This document shows, piece after piece, positions 11,398-23,228 of a stretch of 64,000 nt of DNA. Under the pieces are notes generated by a model. The model saw only the letters and a list, made by a program, of their open reading frames with translations, had not been told where the DNA came from and did not search any database. The stretch covers positions 3,410,001 to 3,474,000 of the forward strand of contig NC_089391.1 in the NCBI RefSeq assembly GCF_003171515.1, read 5' to 3'. Position 1 is the stretch's first letter, and each line of letters begins with the position of its first letter. Made by a program: the position numbers and the translations under genes. Origin of the DNA: Pyrenophora tritici-repentis. Taxonomy: Eukaryota > Ascomycota > Dothideomycetes > Pleosporales > Pleosporaceae.

Positions 11398-12648
11398 ATG
11401 AGCCTACAGACTGTCGAACTGCCGAGCGTGGGCATCTCCATCAAAAACGAGGGAATCGCCATTCTGGAACTGAACAGGCCAAGGAAGAGGAATGCACTAT
11501 CACAAGCTTTGATAGATGAACTCGTAACAGCTCTGCGCCAATTCGACCATGATCCAATAGTATTCGCCGTGATCTTGACCAGCTCTGGACCGTTTAGTGG
11601 TATGTGAACATCGATCGCTGGGAGAGCTACAAGTGTTGACAGACCAATCAGCTGGGGCAGACTTGAATGAGCTTGCCACTCTTACAACAGCTGAGGCGTA
11701 AGCACATCTAAGCTCAGTTCAGGGCCGAAGACGCGTTACTTACTCCATCGGTTAGGACCCGGTTAGGCTGGCTCAAGGATCTGAACGACGCATTTTCAAG
11801 CTTTCGAAAGCCCGTCCTGGCTGCAGTAAGAGGGTTTGCAGTAAGATTGCTATGCAATTCGCTACATAGCAACCTGTTGACATCCCATCCTAGCTTGGTG
11901 GTGGTTTTGAGCTCGCACTTATGGTAAGATGAGTCCACAGGTCCAGCCAATCTCCCGCGGGCTTGGCGTTTATAGCCGCCACCTTCCAAGAAATTGCATT
12001 TTTTAGACGGGAGCTAATGTTATCCGTGCAGTGTGACATGATCTTCGCATCGGCGGACGCCCAGTTTGGCTTTCCAGAGATTACTTTGGGTACGATACCC
12101 GGAGCCGGAGGGACACAGAGGTAAGAGAATGTGTTTCGTCTTCTTAGTATAGGCACTGATCTCGTCTAGGCTCACCAAAACAGTGGGGAAGCAGAAGGTG
12201 TGTGCCCGATCCAGATATGAAGCAGCCTTGTTCTGTGTATTTTTAGTTTGGTGGAGTTTTCTCTGTACTGACTGACTAGGCAATGGAACTTATATTAACT
12301 GGTGCAACCACCTCGGCAGCTGAGATGGAACGTCTCGGCGTTGTGAATCGAGTCGTGTCGAGCGAAGAAGATGTGTTAGAGGTGGCAACAAGAACGGCAC
12401 GGACTATTGCTTCCTTTTCTGCACCAGCAATTGGGCTAGCTAAGCAAGCTATTCTAGCAGGTGAGCACTCTCCAGACCCCCTCTATTCGAATTTGCCCAA
12501 CTAATAGAAATTAGCTGAGACGACGACTTTGGGGGCAGGTTTGGAGATTGAGCGTGCGTTGTACTACAGCAGTTTTTCGCTGGAAGATTGCCGGGAAGGT
12601 GTTTCGGCTTTCAGGGAAAAACGAAAAGCTTGCGTCCAGCATCGTTGA
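11398..12648 (+). CDS. enoyl-CoA hydratase (crotonase family, 264 aa)
   Basis: Eight exons: 11398-11599, 11652-11697, 11756-11840, 11894-11923, 12032-12120, 12170-12197, 12280-12460, 12515-12648. The spliced frame is open and about the usual family length. Motifs in order: the CoA/oxyanion segment AGADLNEL, then GGGFELALM with the first catalytic glutamate, [17 protein letters not shown] with the second, and a C-terminal [13 protein letters not shown]. Both catalytic glutamates are present, so hydration of 2-enoyl-CoA in fatty-acid or branched-chain breakdown is expected. There is no peroxisomal SKL-type end (ends QHR) and no obvious long mitochondrial presequence. It lies divergent from the adenylation fusion, which may hint at shared acyl substrates. 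Confidence 0.92.
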
Positions 12649-13929
12649 ATGGCAGGGTTGATTGAATCGTGGAGTTGAGAACCAAGGTTGAGATCCAGTT
12701 GAGCCAAGGCTTCATTCGACACGCGATAGGCAGGGAGTGAAGATAACACGGATCACATTTACCTTTACGTCTTAAATTCGGGCCTTCTTTTTATAATGTG
12801 CTCGACCTAAGGACACCTAGCCAGGATAGGCCTACGCAAAAATCAGGTTTCTTCAACCATTCCCGGCCCATCAACCGATGACGTGCGGGGGAAGGGGGGG
12901 GTCTAGCGTAGCAGATACCCGGCAAACCCGCATCGTGGGTTCCAAGCTACCGGTAGGTGGCGCGATTATGCGTTGCTGACGCATTGCGCGCACAGACAGT
13001 GCCCTGCGTGGCGGCGTGCCGAGCATTGCGACTTAAACACTGAAACCAGGCACTAGTCAGCTCAAGGCTGAAGTGGCATGGATGCTAATATCGCTGTTTT
13101 GTGAAAGAAGATTGACACGGCCCCACGACGCCCTGTACGGAATGCGTAGTTATTACAAGGACCCACTATCCGAATGGGGACTGCTGTTTCCTGTTTCATT
13201 CCTATAAGGTGGGCCCTTGGTCCGTACAGCCGTCAGCCACCCGTGGTTGCGCAACTGTTTGACATGGCCACACAGCTCTTCGCGGGTAAAACCAAACGAT
13301 CATCCTGAAGTATTGCTGTTTGCTGCTATTTGAGCGAGTCGTGAAAGGCTCTTGTGAATTTTTCATGTAATTATATGGAAGTAGCACACAGATTTAGAGG
13401 CGACCCACAAGCACATGGCGAAAAGGTTTCTCCCACGTCTAGGCCGTTCCTGCCAAGAGAAATCTGTGATCCACAGCCTTCAACCATGTTATCAAAGGAG
13501 TTCCTTTTAATCACAGGGCTAAGTACTTCCACCTGTCAGGGCTCACATGAGGCTTAGCAACGGAGGTTGCTACCGGTTGAGCGTTTAGCCTCTACACAAA
13601 AGCAAGTTCACACGACGGCACGATTCAGGAACATGCATAATCAAAAACATTAATATAATCCTTCGTAGCAACTTGGCTACTCGCAGTTCTGAATTTTCTT
13701 TGCATATGTCAGGCGTCTTAATTAATTAATGAAAGAACTAGCATATACAAGATCTCGGCTTTAACAGTTTTCACATGTTTAGCCACGTATCAAAAGCTCT
13801 ATGCATATTGAATTGTCTTCCACGGATATGTTAGTCACAGCTAAAGGTCAGCTGACAACGGAATAGTCAAGGATAACAACACAATGTATTGAGCGACACA
13901 CTCTCCACCACTCTAAAACACGTTGCAGA
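12649..13929. other. intergenic, no gene recognised
   Basis: Mixed composition with a G-run near 12890 and AT-rich DNA at 13620-13850. Short open frames only, none with a recognisable motif. Confidence 0.4.
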
Positions 13930-14505
13930 ATGCCGGCCATGACTGGAGCCATCGGCATCGTTGCGTCGGTAACTGCGCTTCCCGGGCCTGCAAAGATCCA
14001 CGAGTACCTCCGGGAAGTACATATTATAGATAAAGAGTTTCCAGAATTGCATGCCGAAAACACGTCAATTGAGATGACTTTTATTTCGGTGAGAATAGAG
14101 CCCGGGAGTAGAATATAGAAATATGCTAGAGGAGATCACTAAAGAGTACAGCTCTCTTCATGGTACATGAACAGTTGCTTTATACGAAGATTTATTGAGG
14201 TAATGTTGGTTGCAATATACGAGATAGAGTAGGCATACAAAGACCAGACGAAGTTTAACCTCATTTCGGATGGAAAGTAATCTGTCACGCTTCACGCCTT
14301 GAATGCAGCCCCGAACGAAGAGTCAATTGCGCAATTGCAGGCTTTGCTCGATAAAATTCAGGCAATTGTTCCGAATCAAACTGTTGAGAGGGTCGAAAAA
14401 GTCAAACGAAAGATGGTGTGACCGTTCAAGGAGGAGGTGAAAAAGTGATTGGTTCCAGCGAGCAGGCACAAGGCTTTCCTCATGCTCGCTTTGTAAAATC
14501 ACCTG
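13930..14505 (+). pseudogene. relic of a fungal STAND/NLR-type N-terminal domain
   Basis: The segment from 13930 reads MPAMTGAIGIVASVTAL and then EYLREVHIIDKEFPELH. A second piece near 14310-14490 reads SIAQLQALLDKIQAIVP, VERVEKVKRKMV, then a TGA where a tryptophan is expected, PFKEEVKK, a second stop, and HKAFLMLAL. This order (small hydrophobic start, LQALLDKI, K.K..WPFK, then a leucine-rich helix) recalls the N-terminal helical domain of fungal NACHT/ankyrin proteins. The middle is not readable in one frame and nothing like a NACHT or repeat domain follows, so only a decayed N-terminus is left. The family call is from memory of the pattern and is tentative. Confidence 0.4.
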
Positions 14506-15004
14506 AGCAGGCTAGATGCTGCCACTTACAAGAGTGTTCGAGGGACGAATGTGACGTTGCACTAAGCTGAACAGCGACAGCTCACGTAAGTGCGAAGGGA
14601 GGAGAATAGACAGCGATGGAATATCTCGATGTAGCTCCTGAAGTCGAATAAGTTTAGTAATCAGGTCTCCAATCCTAAGAAAACTCTTCACTACCATTGT
14701 GTTGCGGGAGTTAGTAGAAATGTTAACGCGTCCATCGTTATTAACTGTTTAAAATATGTTTTTGCAGGCACATAACAGCCACACCTCCAAAGCGGGCAAC
14801 TACCCCACTCCAACCGCGGGGCATCTACGGTACTTAGCCGCGCTATCAGCGCAACACCCCATCAACAAATCACACGCTCCGACATGTCTTACCACGACTC
14901 CCTGCAAGCGCAAAACAAGCGCCTGGAAAATCTACAGCCGCCATAGCCCAGACGCTGTCACGACTACCACATACCAAACAATTATTTTTGCAAAAATTGC
15001 GACA
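14506..15004. other. intergenic / 5' region of the DUF4202 gene
   Basis: The frame of the next gene stays open upstream to 14756, with an alternative ATG there. That extension (low complexity, Thr/Ala-rich) is more likely leader than protein. Confidence 0.45.
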
Positions 15005-15592
15005 ATGAGCACACCCTACACCAAAGCCCTGGCCGCCATCGACGCAGCCCACGCCTTCGACCCCAATAAAGTCACGATAGACGGCGCTGAAATCCCTTAC
15101 GAACTCCACTACGCCCAAAAATGCACCTCGTACCTCACCAAACGCTGCCCCACCGCCTCGGAGCCCTTGCGCCTTGCAATCCGGGCCCAACACTTCCGCC
15201 GCTGGGAAGTACCCCGATCCTCCTACCCAATGACACGTCCGGGCTATCACGCCTGGCGCTCGTTCCTCAAGACGCGACAAGCCTCGCTCGTCGAAGCCAT
15301 ATGTCTGGAATCCGGCTTCAGCTCCGAAGACGCGGCGACGGTGGGGGCGTTGATACGGAAGGAGGGGTTGAAGGTGAATGAGGAGACGATGGTGTTGGAG
15401 GATGTGGCTTGTTTGGTTTTTCTAGATGATCAGTTTGAGGCGTTTGAGAAGGAGCATGATGAGGAGAAGATTGTGGGGATTTTGCGGAAGACGTGGGGGA
15501 AGATGAGTGAGGAGGGGAGGAGGTTGGCGGGGGAGGTGAGAATGGACGAGAGAGGGAGGGAGTTGATGGCAAAGGCGCTTGAGGGTTTGTGA
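15005..15592 (+). CDS. DUF4202 family protein (195 aa)
   Basis: Single exon. ATG 15005 sits in the context GACAATGAG and gives the usual family length of about 190-200 residues. Conserved DUF4202 features are visible: a start IDAAHAFDPN, then ASEPLRLAIRAQHFRRWE with PRSSYP, YHAWRSFL, and EDVACLVFLDDQ. The tail KTWGKMSEEGRRLA is also typical. The biochemical role is unknown to me. An upstream in-frame ATG at 14756 would add 83 residues without family support. Confidence 0.88.
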   Translation: MSTPYTKALAAIDAAHAFDPNKVTIDGAEIPYELHYAQKCTSYLTKRCPTASEPLRLAIRAQHFRRWEVPRSSYPMTRPGYHAWRSFLKTRQASLVEAICLESGFSSEDAATVGALIRKEGLKVNEETMVLEDVACLVFLDDQFEAFEKEHDEEKIVGILRKTWGKMSEEGRRLAGEVRMDERGRELMAKALEGL

Positions 15593-15870
15593 AGAGGGGG
15601 TATTTGGATGAGGGTAGAGGGCGGTGTTCGTTGAATTGGCAACATGCTTGGTCCTTTATTCTCGATGTCATTGAGGACAATTTTAGCCTAAGGATTGCTT
15701 GAGGATGATATACACCAGATAGTCATATCTCTATGTAAAACTAGTAAAATTACTATCTCATTTCTGGTCGCCCATATCATCCCATATTTACCATCCCCCA
15801 TCCCTCCTTACCCTTCCTCTCCTCCCTCCGTCCTCCTCGATCCCCTTGTCTCCTTTCCATCTCCATCCAT

Positions 15871-16128
15871 CTAAGCACCACCCTCCCTCTTAGCATACTC
15901 CTCCTCAATAGCCTCCTCATACCTCCTCTCCGCCTCCTTCTCCGCCTCACTCTTCTCCCCCTGTCCCTGCTGTCCCGGCTGCCCATTACCAGCGATTCCA
16001 GCCTGCGCCAACGCCTCATTCGCCGCACGCCCTACATCCTGAATTGCCTGGGCTGCAGCTGACGATTGCTGTTGAGTAGTGGATTCGGATTTCTCCGAGG
16101 AAGAGTTTGAAGGCATGGGTACGGGCAT
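15871..16128 (-). CDS. small hypothetical protein (85 aa)
   Basis: Starts at ATG 16126-16128 (MPVPMPSNSSSEKSE) and ends at 15871. The middle is Gln/Ala-rich (AAAQAIQDVGRAANEAL) with a GQPGQQGQGEK spacer. The C-terminus is a charged helix (EAERRYEEAIEEEYAKREG). No signal peptide, membrane segment or domain was recognised. A pyrimidine-rich stretch lies 3' of the stop (15780-15870). The biased but regular sequence and the defined end support a real small gene. Function unknown. Confidence 0.55.
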   Translation of the reverse strand: MPVPMPSNSSSEKSESTTQQQSSAAAQAIQDVGRAANEALAQAGIAGNGQPGQQGQGEKSEAEKEAERRYEEAIEEEYAKREGGA

Positions 16129-17040
16129 AGTGATGTTGAGTTGGTGTTGTTTTGGTTTGGTGGATAAAAGTCCGTCGATGGATGGGTTGGTTTGATGGAT
16201 TGTGGATATGCTTTGAAAGGTGGAGTGGTTGTTTGACTTTGATCTTTGGTATTTGTAGAACCGCACTCGTGTTAGATGATAGGAGATAGATGATGGCAGC
16301 AGCAGCAAAGGCCTATATAACCTGGAAGCGTGCGTGCGTCATTGTGGCGTTGTGGCGGTGCAAATGTGGCTGGAATGTTCTGTGGCGGATGCTGATTCGC
16401 CACTTGCCTCGGCAGCCGCCAACTTCCCCAATTACAAGATTGGCTCAATGGGGTGGAGGGCGGAAGGGGGGTCTTTGGCATGTGAAGGGGTGGAGAAGAG
16501 TGTTGTTAGTTTACACAGCTTGTGATTTTAGGAGCGGAATGAGAGGGGGGATGGTAGTTGCGGGGCATGAAGGGTAAGGATATTACTACCATTATGTCTG
16601 GAATGCATACCTAGGTAGTCATGGCTTCACATATCAAGCTTGTATATAACAGCAAACCTTCATCACCACGACAGCATCTATCGAGTAGAATGGCTTTCTT
16701 ACTGCCATTCAAGCGCAAGACATCAGAAGAGCTCTGGTCAAAACCATGTAATCAATGGTTCTTCAGTTTGGTACGGAGCTTCATGGTAGCGAGCGAGGCA
16801 GCCTGGTACTGCTCCACTGCAACCTGAGTTTCTCATTACCTCAACACAGTCCCAAATGGATAGCCTGCATGCCCATTTTGAAATCAGTTCGGGCTGGAAA
16901 CAGACTCAGTAGTAGTAGTAGTTGGTACGCCAAGGATAGGTACCGTGGTACTATTGAGGAGATATCCGACTTCGCACACACACAAAAGAATCCGTCTCCT
17001 CACCTACCTCCCACAGGAAAACAAAAAGAAATTAGAAGTA
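16129..17040. other. intergenic
   Basis: No convincing gene. One copy of TACCTAGGTA lies at 16608-16617, just before a short ATG frame at 16621 that I do not support as a gene. Confidence 0.4.
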
Positions 17041-17652
17041 ATGCATACAATAACATTCCTCTCCATATCCCTATCCCTCCTCTTCCTCTGCACTTGCACG
17101 CCCCTCGCCGTACCCACAAACTCCACGCCTACACTGCCTGCCTCAGCAAGCACGCCATGGTCCATAACCACCACAACGCGTACATCGCTCGCCCCAACCG
17201 AACTTCCTACAACGAGTGAATCTTCGTATTCTACGGCCGGGCCAAAGCACGCCGCTTCGTGGCCGAACACAAGAACGCAGAGGAGTGACCCAACCAAACA
17301 TAAGGACCCTCATTATTGGTTCAATCGTTGGTCTATTCTGGCGTTGAGATCCAATTGCGAAGAGACGGAAAAGAACACTCACCATACGAGCGATACCACG
17401 AAACACAGCATACGCAGTATTTTCCATACAACCCTGTTGTCGGGCTCTTTCATGACCAGTACTGCAAACGCAGCCGCTCCAGCAACGAACGTCGATATCA
17501 AGCTGTCTGAGAAGAAAGGTAGTGCAGGTGCTGGAAGTGCAGGACATGGAGGCCATGGGTTGGGACTTGGGCGTGGTCGGGGTGCGAGTAGGTTCCTAAG
17601 ATATTCCGGATGGGGGGTTAAGTGGACGTATGGTATCCTTGTGGGTTTGTAG
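17041..17652 (+). CDS. possible secreted Ser/Thr-rich protein (203 aa)
   Basis: ATG 17041 opens a typical signal-peptide-like start (MHTITFLSISLSLLFLC) followed by a Thr/Pro/Ser-rich segment. The downstream part is less regular; around 17320 another frame encodes a hydrophobic stretch, so an unrecognised intron or decay is possible. The end contains Gly/His repeats (GHGGHGLGLGRGRG). No domain recognised. Support is limited to the signal-like start and the length of the open frame. Confidence 0.35.
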   Translation: MHTITFLSISLSLLFLCTCTPLAVPTNSTPTLPASASTPWSITTTTRTSLAPTELPTTSESSYSTAGPKHAASWPNTRTQRSDPTKHKDPHYWFNRWSILALRSNCEETEKNTHHTSDTTKHSIRSIFHTTLLSGSFMTSTANAAAPATNVDIKLSEKKGSAGAGSAGHGGHGLGLGRGRGASRFLRYSGWGVKWTYGILVGL

Positions 17653-18238
17653 GTGTCCTCGACACTTGGGTATGATAAAGCGGCGTGATTGAAGAGCAGG
17701 TGAGCTACCTATCGCCAGGCAGCAGTTTAGTTCCCGTGAGCATGTACTGGTGTACCATGGTTGAACTAAACCACTTACTTTAGACCACGATATTATAAGC
17801 TCACAGCGATTCTTAGAACTTCAAGGGTCAATAGAATTGTAAATAAGTACGTTGAAAGTCAGACATATCGTCACGTCGCATGTGATGATCCGAAACGATG
17901 ATGTGTGAGCAGGTGAGATTAGTAGGGTATAGTGGGTTCATATCAAGCATGTTAAAATTGAAGTGGCGGTCAATGTCGACTTCTTTTTATCTGTACAACG
18001 TTATTCTACTTGGGAAGTGTCAGCAGATGCATTAAGTAACGAAACAAGTAATTCTATAATGTCTGTAAGGCTCAGACTTGCCTTTCAATAACAATGTCAA
18101 CGACTCCACGTGCTTGTAGGCTCACACTGTCTATTACTAGAACAACGCAAGCCCGAGGAACGCACTGGTGTCTCCATCGCTTGCTCGTTTTGTAATCATT
18201 GCCATAGGGAAGAGAAGAAAGAAGCAGGGCGACTTACC
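17653..18238. other. intergenic
   Basis: No coding frame or repeat recognised. Confidence 0.4.
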
Positions 18239-19952
18239 TCAACTCAGCACATGCGTGCCCTTCGTTTTGCCCGTCTCCATCTTGGCAGTACGTGCACCAA
18301 ATTGTATCGCGCGCTTCTTTTCCGCGGCGACACGCTTCATTCCCAGTTGCCAGACCAGTAACCTCAAGGCTCGCTTTCCAGGCTCAAGAAGCTGAACCGG
18401 GTCTTGGCTGTCGGTGACTTGCGCTAGGCCAAAGTCACACTTGGCCGTTACTGGAAGACAGAGTACCAGTGCGATGAAGTCTTCGTCAAGATACGGAAAG
18501 CGTACTTCCCTACCGCTGTCGCTGATGACCCGATCATCCCGACCAAGGTTTCGCTTTCCTAGCCGGCTGAAATCAAGCTCCAGTTCTTCCATCAGACCGG
18601 CATATTCGCGTCGAGCAAACGCTAAAGCGTGTCGCTGATACCCACCGAATAGCTCATCAGCACCAAGCCCGGACAAAAGCACATGTGCCGTGGTAGTGTA
18701 TGGTTGCGCCGTAGTGTCATGCGACGTGCGTGCAAGACCCACTCCGCGTGAAGCGAAATAGAGTGCGTAAGATATGGAAAGATCCATCTCAGTGTTGTGA
18801 GGGTGCATCAATGCGAGCACGGTCTTTCGCTGTGCTTGAGTTTCGACATAGGGCACGTTGACCTCCACAAATCGCCAATCACGACCCGGGCATACTTGAA
18901 TCAATTCCACATGCGATGAACGCCCGGTAATACGATCCGGGCAGAGTTCGTAAGGACTCGTGCCGGGCTCAAGATTGGAGTGGATACGAGGGTTCTCAAA
19001 GGCAACATTGAGAAGATCGACGGGTTCACTTGGCGGCAGCAAGTCGTCGCACATGCGTGCAAGAATGGTGCAATCAAGACCACCTGAAAAGAGAATGGCC
19101 ACCCGGGCCTCGCTGTTGGGTACCGCCTCTCGCACATGCTGTGTACGAAGTTGCAACGACCTTTCTAGTGAAGCTCTCAATCGCTCTACTATAGAGAGGT
19201 CCAGCGAGGCTTGAGTGGAGATACTACGGTTCATGGCAGGGAAAGGCAGAGTCTATAGCGGTTAGCAAAACTCTTGGGGCCAATGACTTACCTACGAAAG
19301 AAAGGCCAGGGCCTTCGTCCTGATCCAAACGACGGTGTGGTATGTGCGTGTAAGGGAAAGACGGTAATGTCGTGTCTACATTCTTGAGGTCCATGAAATA
19401 TATGCCATCAGCCTCAATCTCATCCCATGCCTCACCAGAAGCATTGTCGCAGACACTGGACAAGACTACCGTGCCGTCTGTAGTAGCCTTGCGAAGCAGC
19501 GATCGCCTCCCTAAGCAGTCGCGGCCATAGTAGATACGTTGGTTGAGCGCGTCATAGAAGACTAGAGCATAGGGACCTCGAATTGAGGATAGCAGCTCGA
19601 CCACGTTCCGCACAGATGACGCGCTTGCATCGACGCATGCTTCTTGCAGCTTACTAAACACGAGCTGGGAGTCATTGCCTTTGACTATGTCGCCAGCTAT
19701 GGACCAGGCTTCTCCGTTCCAGCAAAGAACAGACCCGGTTGCTTCATCTTTCAGAGGCTGCTCAATGACTTGACTGCCACGTAAAGCAAGCACAGTCGAC
19801 AAGAAGGTCGCGTAGACGGGAGCCCCTTTGGACTGGATGAGAATTTGATGCTGGCCTGTGCTGTCCGGTCCTCTGTTCTGGAGCAATACCCGCGTGCTAG
19901 TGTCGGGGGTCACATGTGCTGCCCGACTCAGGGCGAAGAAGATGCCGCACAT
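18239..19952 (-). CDS. asparagine synthetase domain-containing protein (ASNSD1-like, 556 aa)
   Basis: Two exons: 19952-19296 and 19252-18239. The 43-nt intron uses a GTAGGT donor and has a CTAAC branch site; the nearby GTAAGT donor would break the frame. The N-terminal half is a class II glutamine amidotransferase fold with the nucleophile Cys at position 2 (MCGIFFAL) and QNRGPDSTGQ. The second half is an ATP-pyrophosphatase-type synthetase domain with the PP-loop LFSGGLDCTI and LLSGLGADELFGGYQRH. This matches the conserved eukaryotic ASNSD1 family (about 550-650 aa), which differs from true asparagine synthetase; its reaction is not settled. Transcribed divergently from the Vps9 gene. Confidence 0.9.
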
Positions 19953-20240
19953 GATGCAGGTGATGCAGTCGCGATAGAGTTTTTGTGTTCAGCGACCACG
20001 GCCTGCAAGCTTGCCGGTCAGGAAGGGGCGCTAAGCGGGGCTGGCTGGTCGGAGACTCGGCTCCTGGAAGCCGGGGGAACCATGGGACAACTCCCAAAGT
20101 CAGGCGCAGCAGACACGGACGTTTAAGACGCTTGACTGCTATTCACACTCCCTAGAACTGTTTTTGAGTTTGAGCAAATACCCATGGACGCTTGATCGAT
20201 CATCGCACAGCCTCTCATATTGTCCAGTGCCAGTCGGTCT

Positions 20241-22839
20241 ATGTCTCCCCCGAACGCAACTCCGCAACACAATGCAGCCGACGACGTCACTCGGGAAAAG
20301 CAGCTAGACCATGTAGCCGAGAAGAAGCATGTAGACATCACCGCAGAGAAGGAGCCTATAGCGGCGCCAGACGTGGAACCCAAAGCAGACGCAGATGATG
20401 CGAATACCACGGCAGAAGAGGGGCGGCCCCTCGAGGCCCAAGCTGGGGTACGTGATGTCGAACACGAGGTAAATGAGGAGAGGGCAGTGCCCCACGATAT
20501 GAAGGCCGCGACAGAGGAGGCGCACGACTCGGCCCAGCAGCTAGACGCGACTGCAAACAGTACGGAACGTGAAGAAGTCGCGAAGCTGCCGTCTGCGGAA
20601 CTTGTAGAGCAGCTTACCACGGCAACAGAGAACCTCGCCTTGGGTCGATCTACACCCCCGCCTGAGCCCAGCGAGAAAGCGGCAGGCAAGGCGCCCATGC
20701 AATCACCATCGCCCCCACCGCCGCCCCCCAAAGACGACAAGTACCTCACAGCCAGCAATGTGCCGAGTCGTGCCACATCCCCCATGTCACAGGGGCGATC
20801 GAGTGGGAGGAATTCAGAAGACGGTGCGGCCGAGGAATATACTGCCAACAACAATGACGGCACTGGAGATGCTGTAGATAACTCGCAGTCGGAGATACAG
20901 AACATCATAGACCAGTTCCAGGATAACGAGGGGCCAGGCGAGGAAGAGATCATGTCTCCCCGGTTAGAACTCGCGAGCCCCATGCTCGATTCCCCAACAA
21001 CGCCCTATCCCCCGCGACGGTCGAGTCTGGTACCGGTCGACAAACCTCTTCCTACCCCAACCGACGATACAGCTCCGAAAAGCCCACTTCAATCACCACC
21101 ACCTCGTACTTCGTCCTTACGCCGGGTCGGCACCGACACCTCCTTCGCAGAACCGACGTCGCCAAGCGCCCACGCCTCTAAATACAAGCCAGCCCAGCCA
21201 GTACCGGAGCCCGAGCCGGATCTACCCTTTGACTTTCATCGATTTCTGGAGCAGCTACGTCATCGAACGGCAGATCCGGTCGCCAAGTTTTTGCGGTCGT
21301 TCCTGCTTGAATTCGGAAAGAAGCAATGGATGGTTCACGAGCAAGTCAAGATCATAGGCGACTTTCTGGAGTTTATCAGCAAAAAGATGGCCCAATGTGA
21401 AGTGTGGCGGACCGTGTCGGATGCAGAATTTGATAACGCACGAGAAGGTATGGAGAAGCTTGTCATGAACCGACTGTACAACCAGACCTTTTCGCCTGCC
21501 ATTCCACCGCCAGAGCCATTGTCGCCACGCAAGGGCCGACGAAGACAAGACCCAGTGGGACCAGGTCGGAGAGGTCAGCACCAAGAAGATGTGGAGCGAG
21601 ACGAGGTCTTAGCGCAAAAGGTTCGCATATACAAATGGGTGAGTGAAGAGCATCTAGACATCAAGCCGGTGGGTGAGAAAGGAAAGAAATTCCTGCATCT
21701 GGCGCAACAAGAGCTATTGAAGATCAAGAGCTACCGCGCCCCAAGAGACAAGATCATCTGCATCTTAAACTGCTGTAAAGTCATCTTTGGCTTCCTACGA
21801 ACGTCAAGTTCTGACCAGTCCGCCGATGCCTTTGTCCCTCTGCTCATTTACACCGTCCTTCAAGCAAACCCGGACCACCTCGTCTCCAATGTTCAGTACA
21901 TACTGCGATTCCGGAACCAAGATAAGCTCGGCGGCGAAGCAGGCTACTACATCTCTTCCCTTATGGGCGCCGTGCAATTCATTGAAGGACTAGACAAAAC
22001 TTCTCTAACCGTCACGGATGAAGAATTCGAAAGGAACGTCGAAGCAGCCGTGTCCGCCATTGCAGAACGTCACGCAGCAGAAGAAGCAGAAGAAGCAGAA
22101 TCTTCAAACTCCACCCTGCTCAACCCCCACAAACCCAACCCACAAGCGCGTCCCCCTCACCCCACTACCACCATCTCTCTGAGAAAACCACCCCGCTGCG
22201 TCCCGAACTTACACAAAGAAACTCCATGGAAGCGGAAACAGCAGGCCCCCGCCGCTCCACTAGTCTCAAAGAAAAGAACAGGACAGACGACGACAACCAA
22301 GAACAACGACAGCAGCAGCCAGAGGAAGAAAACGCAGCCGTAGCAGGTCTCCTACGTACCATCCAACGGCCCCTCAGCACAATCGGTCGTATCTTTTCCG
22401 ACACCGATACTCATCCCGCGTCCGCACCCACCACATCCTCCTCCACGCCTAAACCAACTTCCGCGTCGGCGCTGTCACCCTCGTCAGACATGTTCCCCGG
22501 CCAACCCAGCGAAAAAGAAAAGAACAGACGCAGCCACGAAGACGCCTCAGATGCAGCCGCCCGCCAAGCATCTGTCGAAGCAGAGGAGGCAAGACGGATT
22601 CAGCGCAAGGAACATAGAGTTGTGGTGGAGACGCTTACGGGCATGTTTCCTCAGTTGGATAGGGATGTTATTGATGATGTTGTTAGGGAGAAGGAGGGGA
22701 GGTATGTTGAGTCCGTTTCCTTTTTATCTGTGCGTTGGAGATGCGTGTGAGTTGGATGGGAAGTGAACATTGCTGACGATGATTGTGTGATAGGGTTGGC
22801 TTGGCGGTTGATGCGTGTTTGGCGCTTGCGAATCCTTGA
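20241..22839 (+). CDS. Vps9-domain Rab5-type GEF with C-terminal CUE domain (apparent frame break)
   Basis: Start ATG 20241 (MSPPNATPQHN). A long disordered acidic and proline-rich N-terminus (about 330 residues) leads into a VPS9 region: FDFHRFLEQLRHRTADPVA, VRIYKWVSEEHLDIKP, then APRDKIICILNCCKVI and ADAFVPLLIYTVLQANP, the core that catalyses nucleotide exchange on Vps21/Rab5-type GTPases on endosomes. A C-terminal ubiquitin-binding CUE domain follows (VETLTGMFPQLDRDVI, intron 22702-22793, then VGLAVDACLALANP). The VPS9 frame and the CUE frame differ. The switch must lie in the proline-rich stretch about 22110-22220, where no plausible intron exists, and adding one base to a C-run there would join them. 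Either a real frameshift or an assembly error. Confidence 0.85.
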
Positions 22840-23228
22840 TACAGGTATGAAGGATAGATAGACCAAAAAGGGAGAGAAGCAGTGGGATAGTTGTGAAGAA
22901 GAGAGTTGGGTCTCCGTGGGTTATCGGTATGGATAAGGATATGGAACGGCGTTGTTCTTTTGTGAGTGGAGATACGGGATGGGCTGCATTCGCGTATCTT
23001 AATATAATAACAGAGAAAGGGGATTTATATCACTCTGGAAATATTAATCATATCACATTGCTCGGTTTCGTTTCTCTGTGTTTGGTCATTTGATATACAC
23101 TGCCTCATCCAAAGGGTGAGCGAGATGACAAGCCGTGATTCGGTCGTTATACATTCATTTCATCTCATTCCATGCATCAATCCGTGGTATCTTTCTATCC
23201 CTCTCCCTCACATCTCCCATCACACCAC
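22840..23228. other. intergenic between convergent genes
   Basis: Presumed 3' UTRs of the Vps9 gene and the Zn2Cys6 gene; AT-rich near 23000. No gene seen. Confidence 0.45.

Noticed and set aside
20123..20983. 286-codon minus-strand frame opposite the Vps9 gene
   Set aside because: Antisense shadow of a long low-complexity N-terminus.
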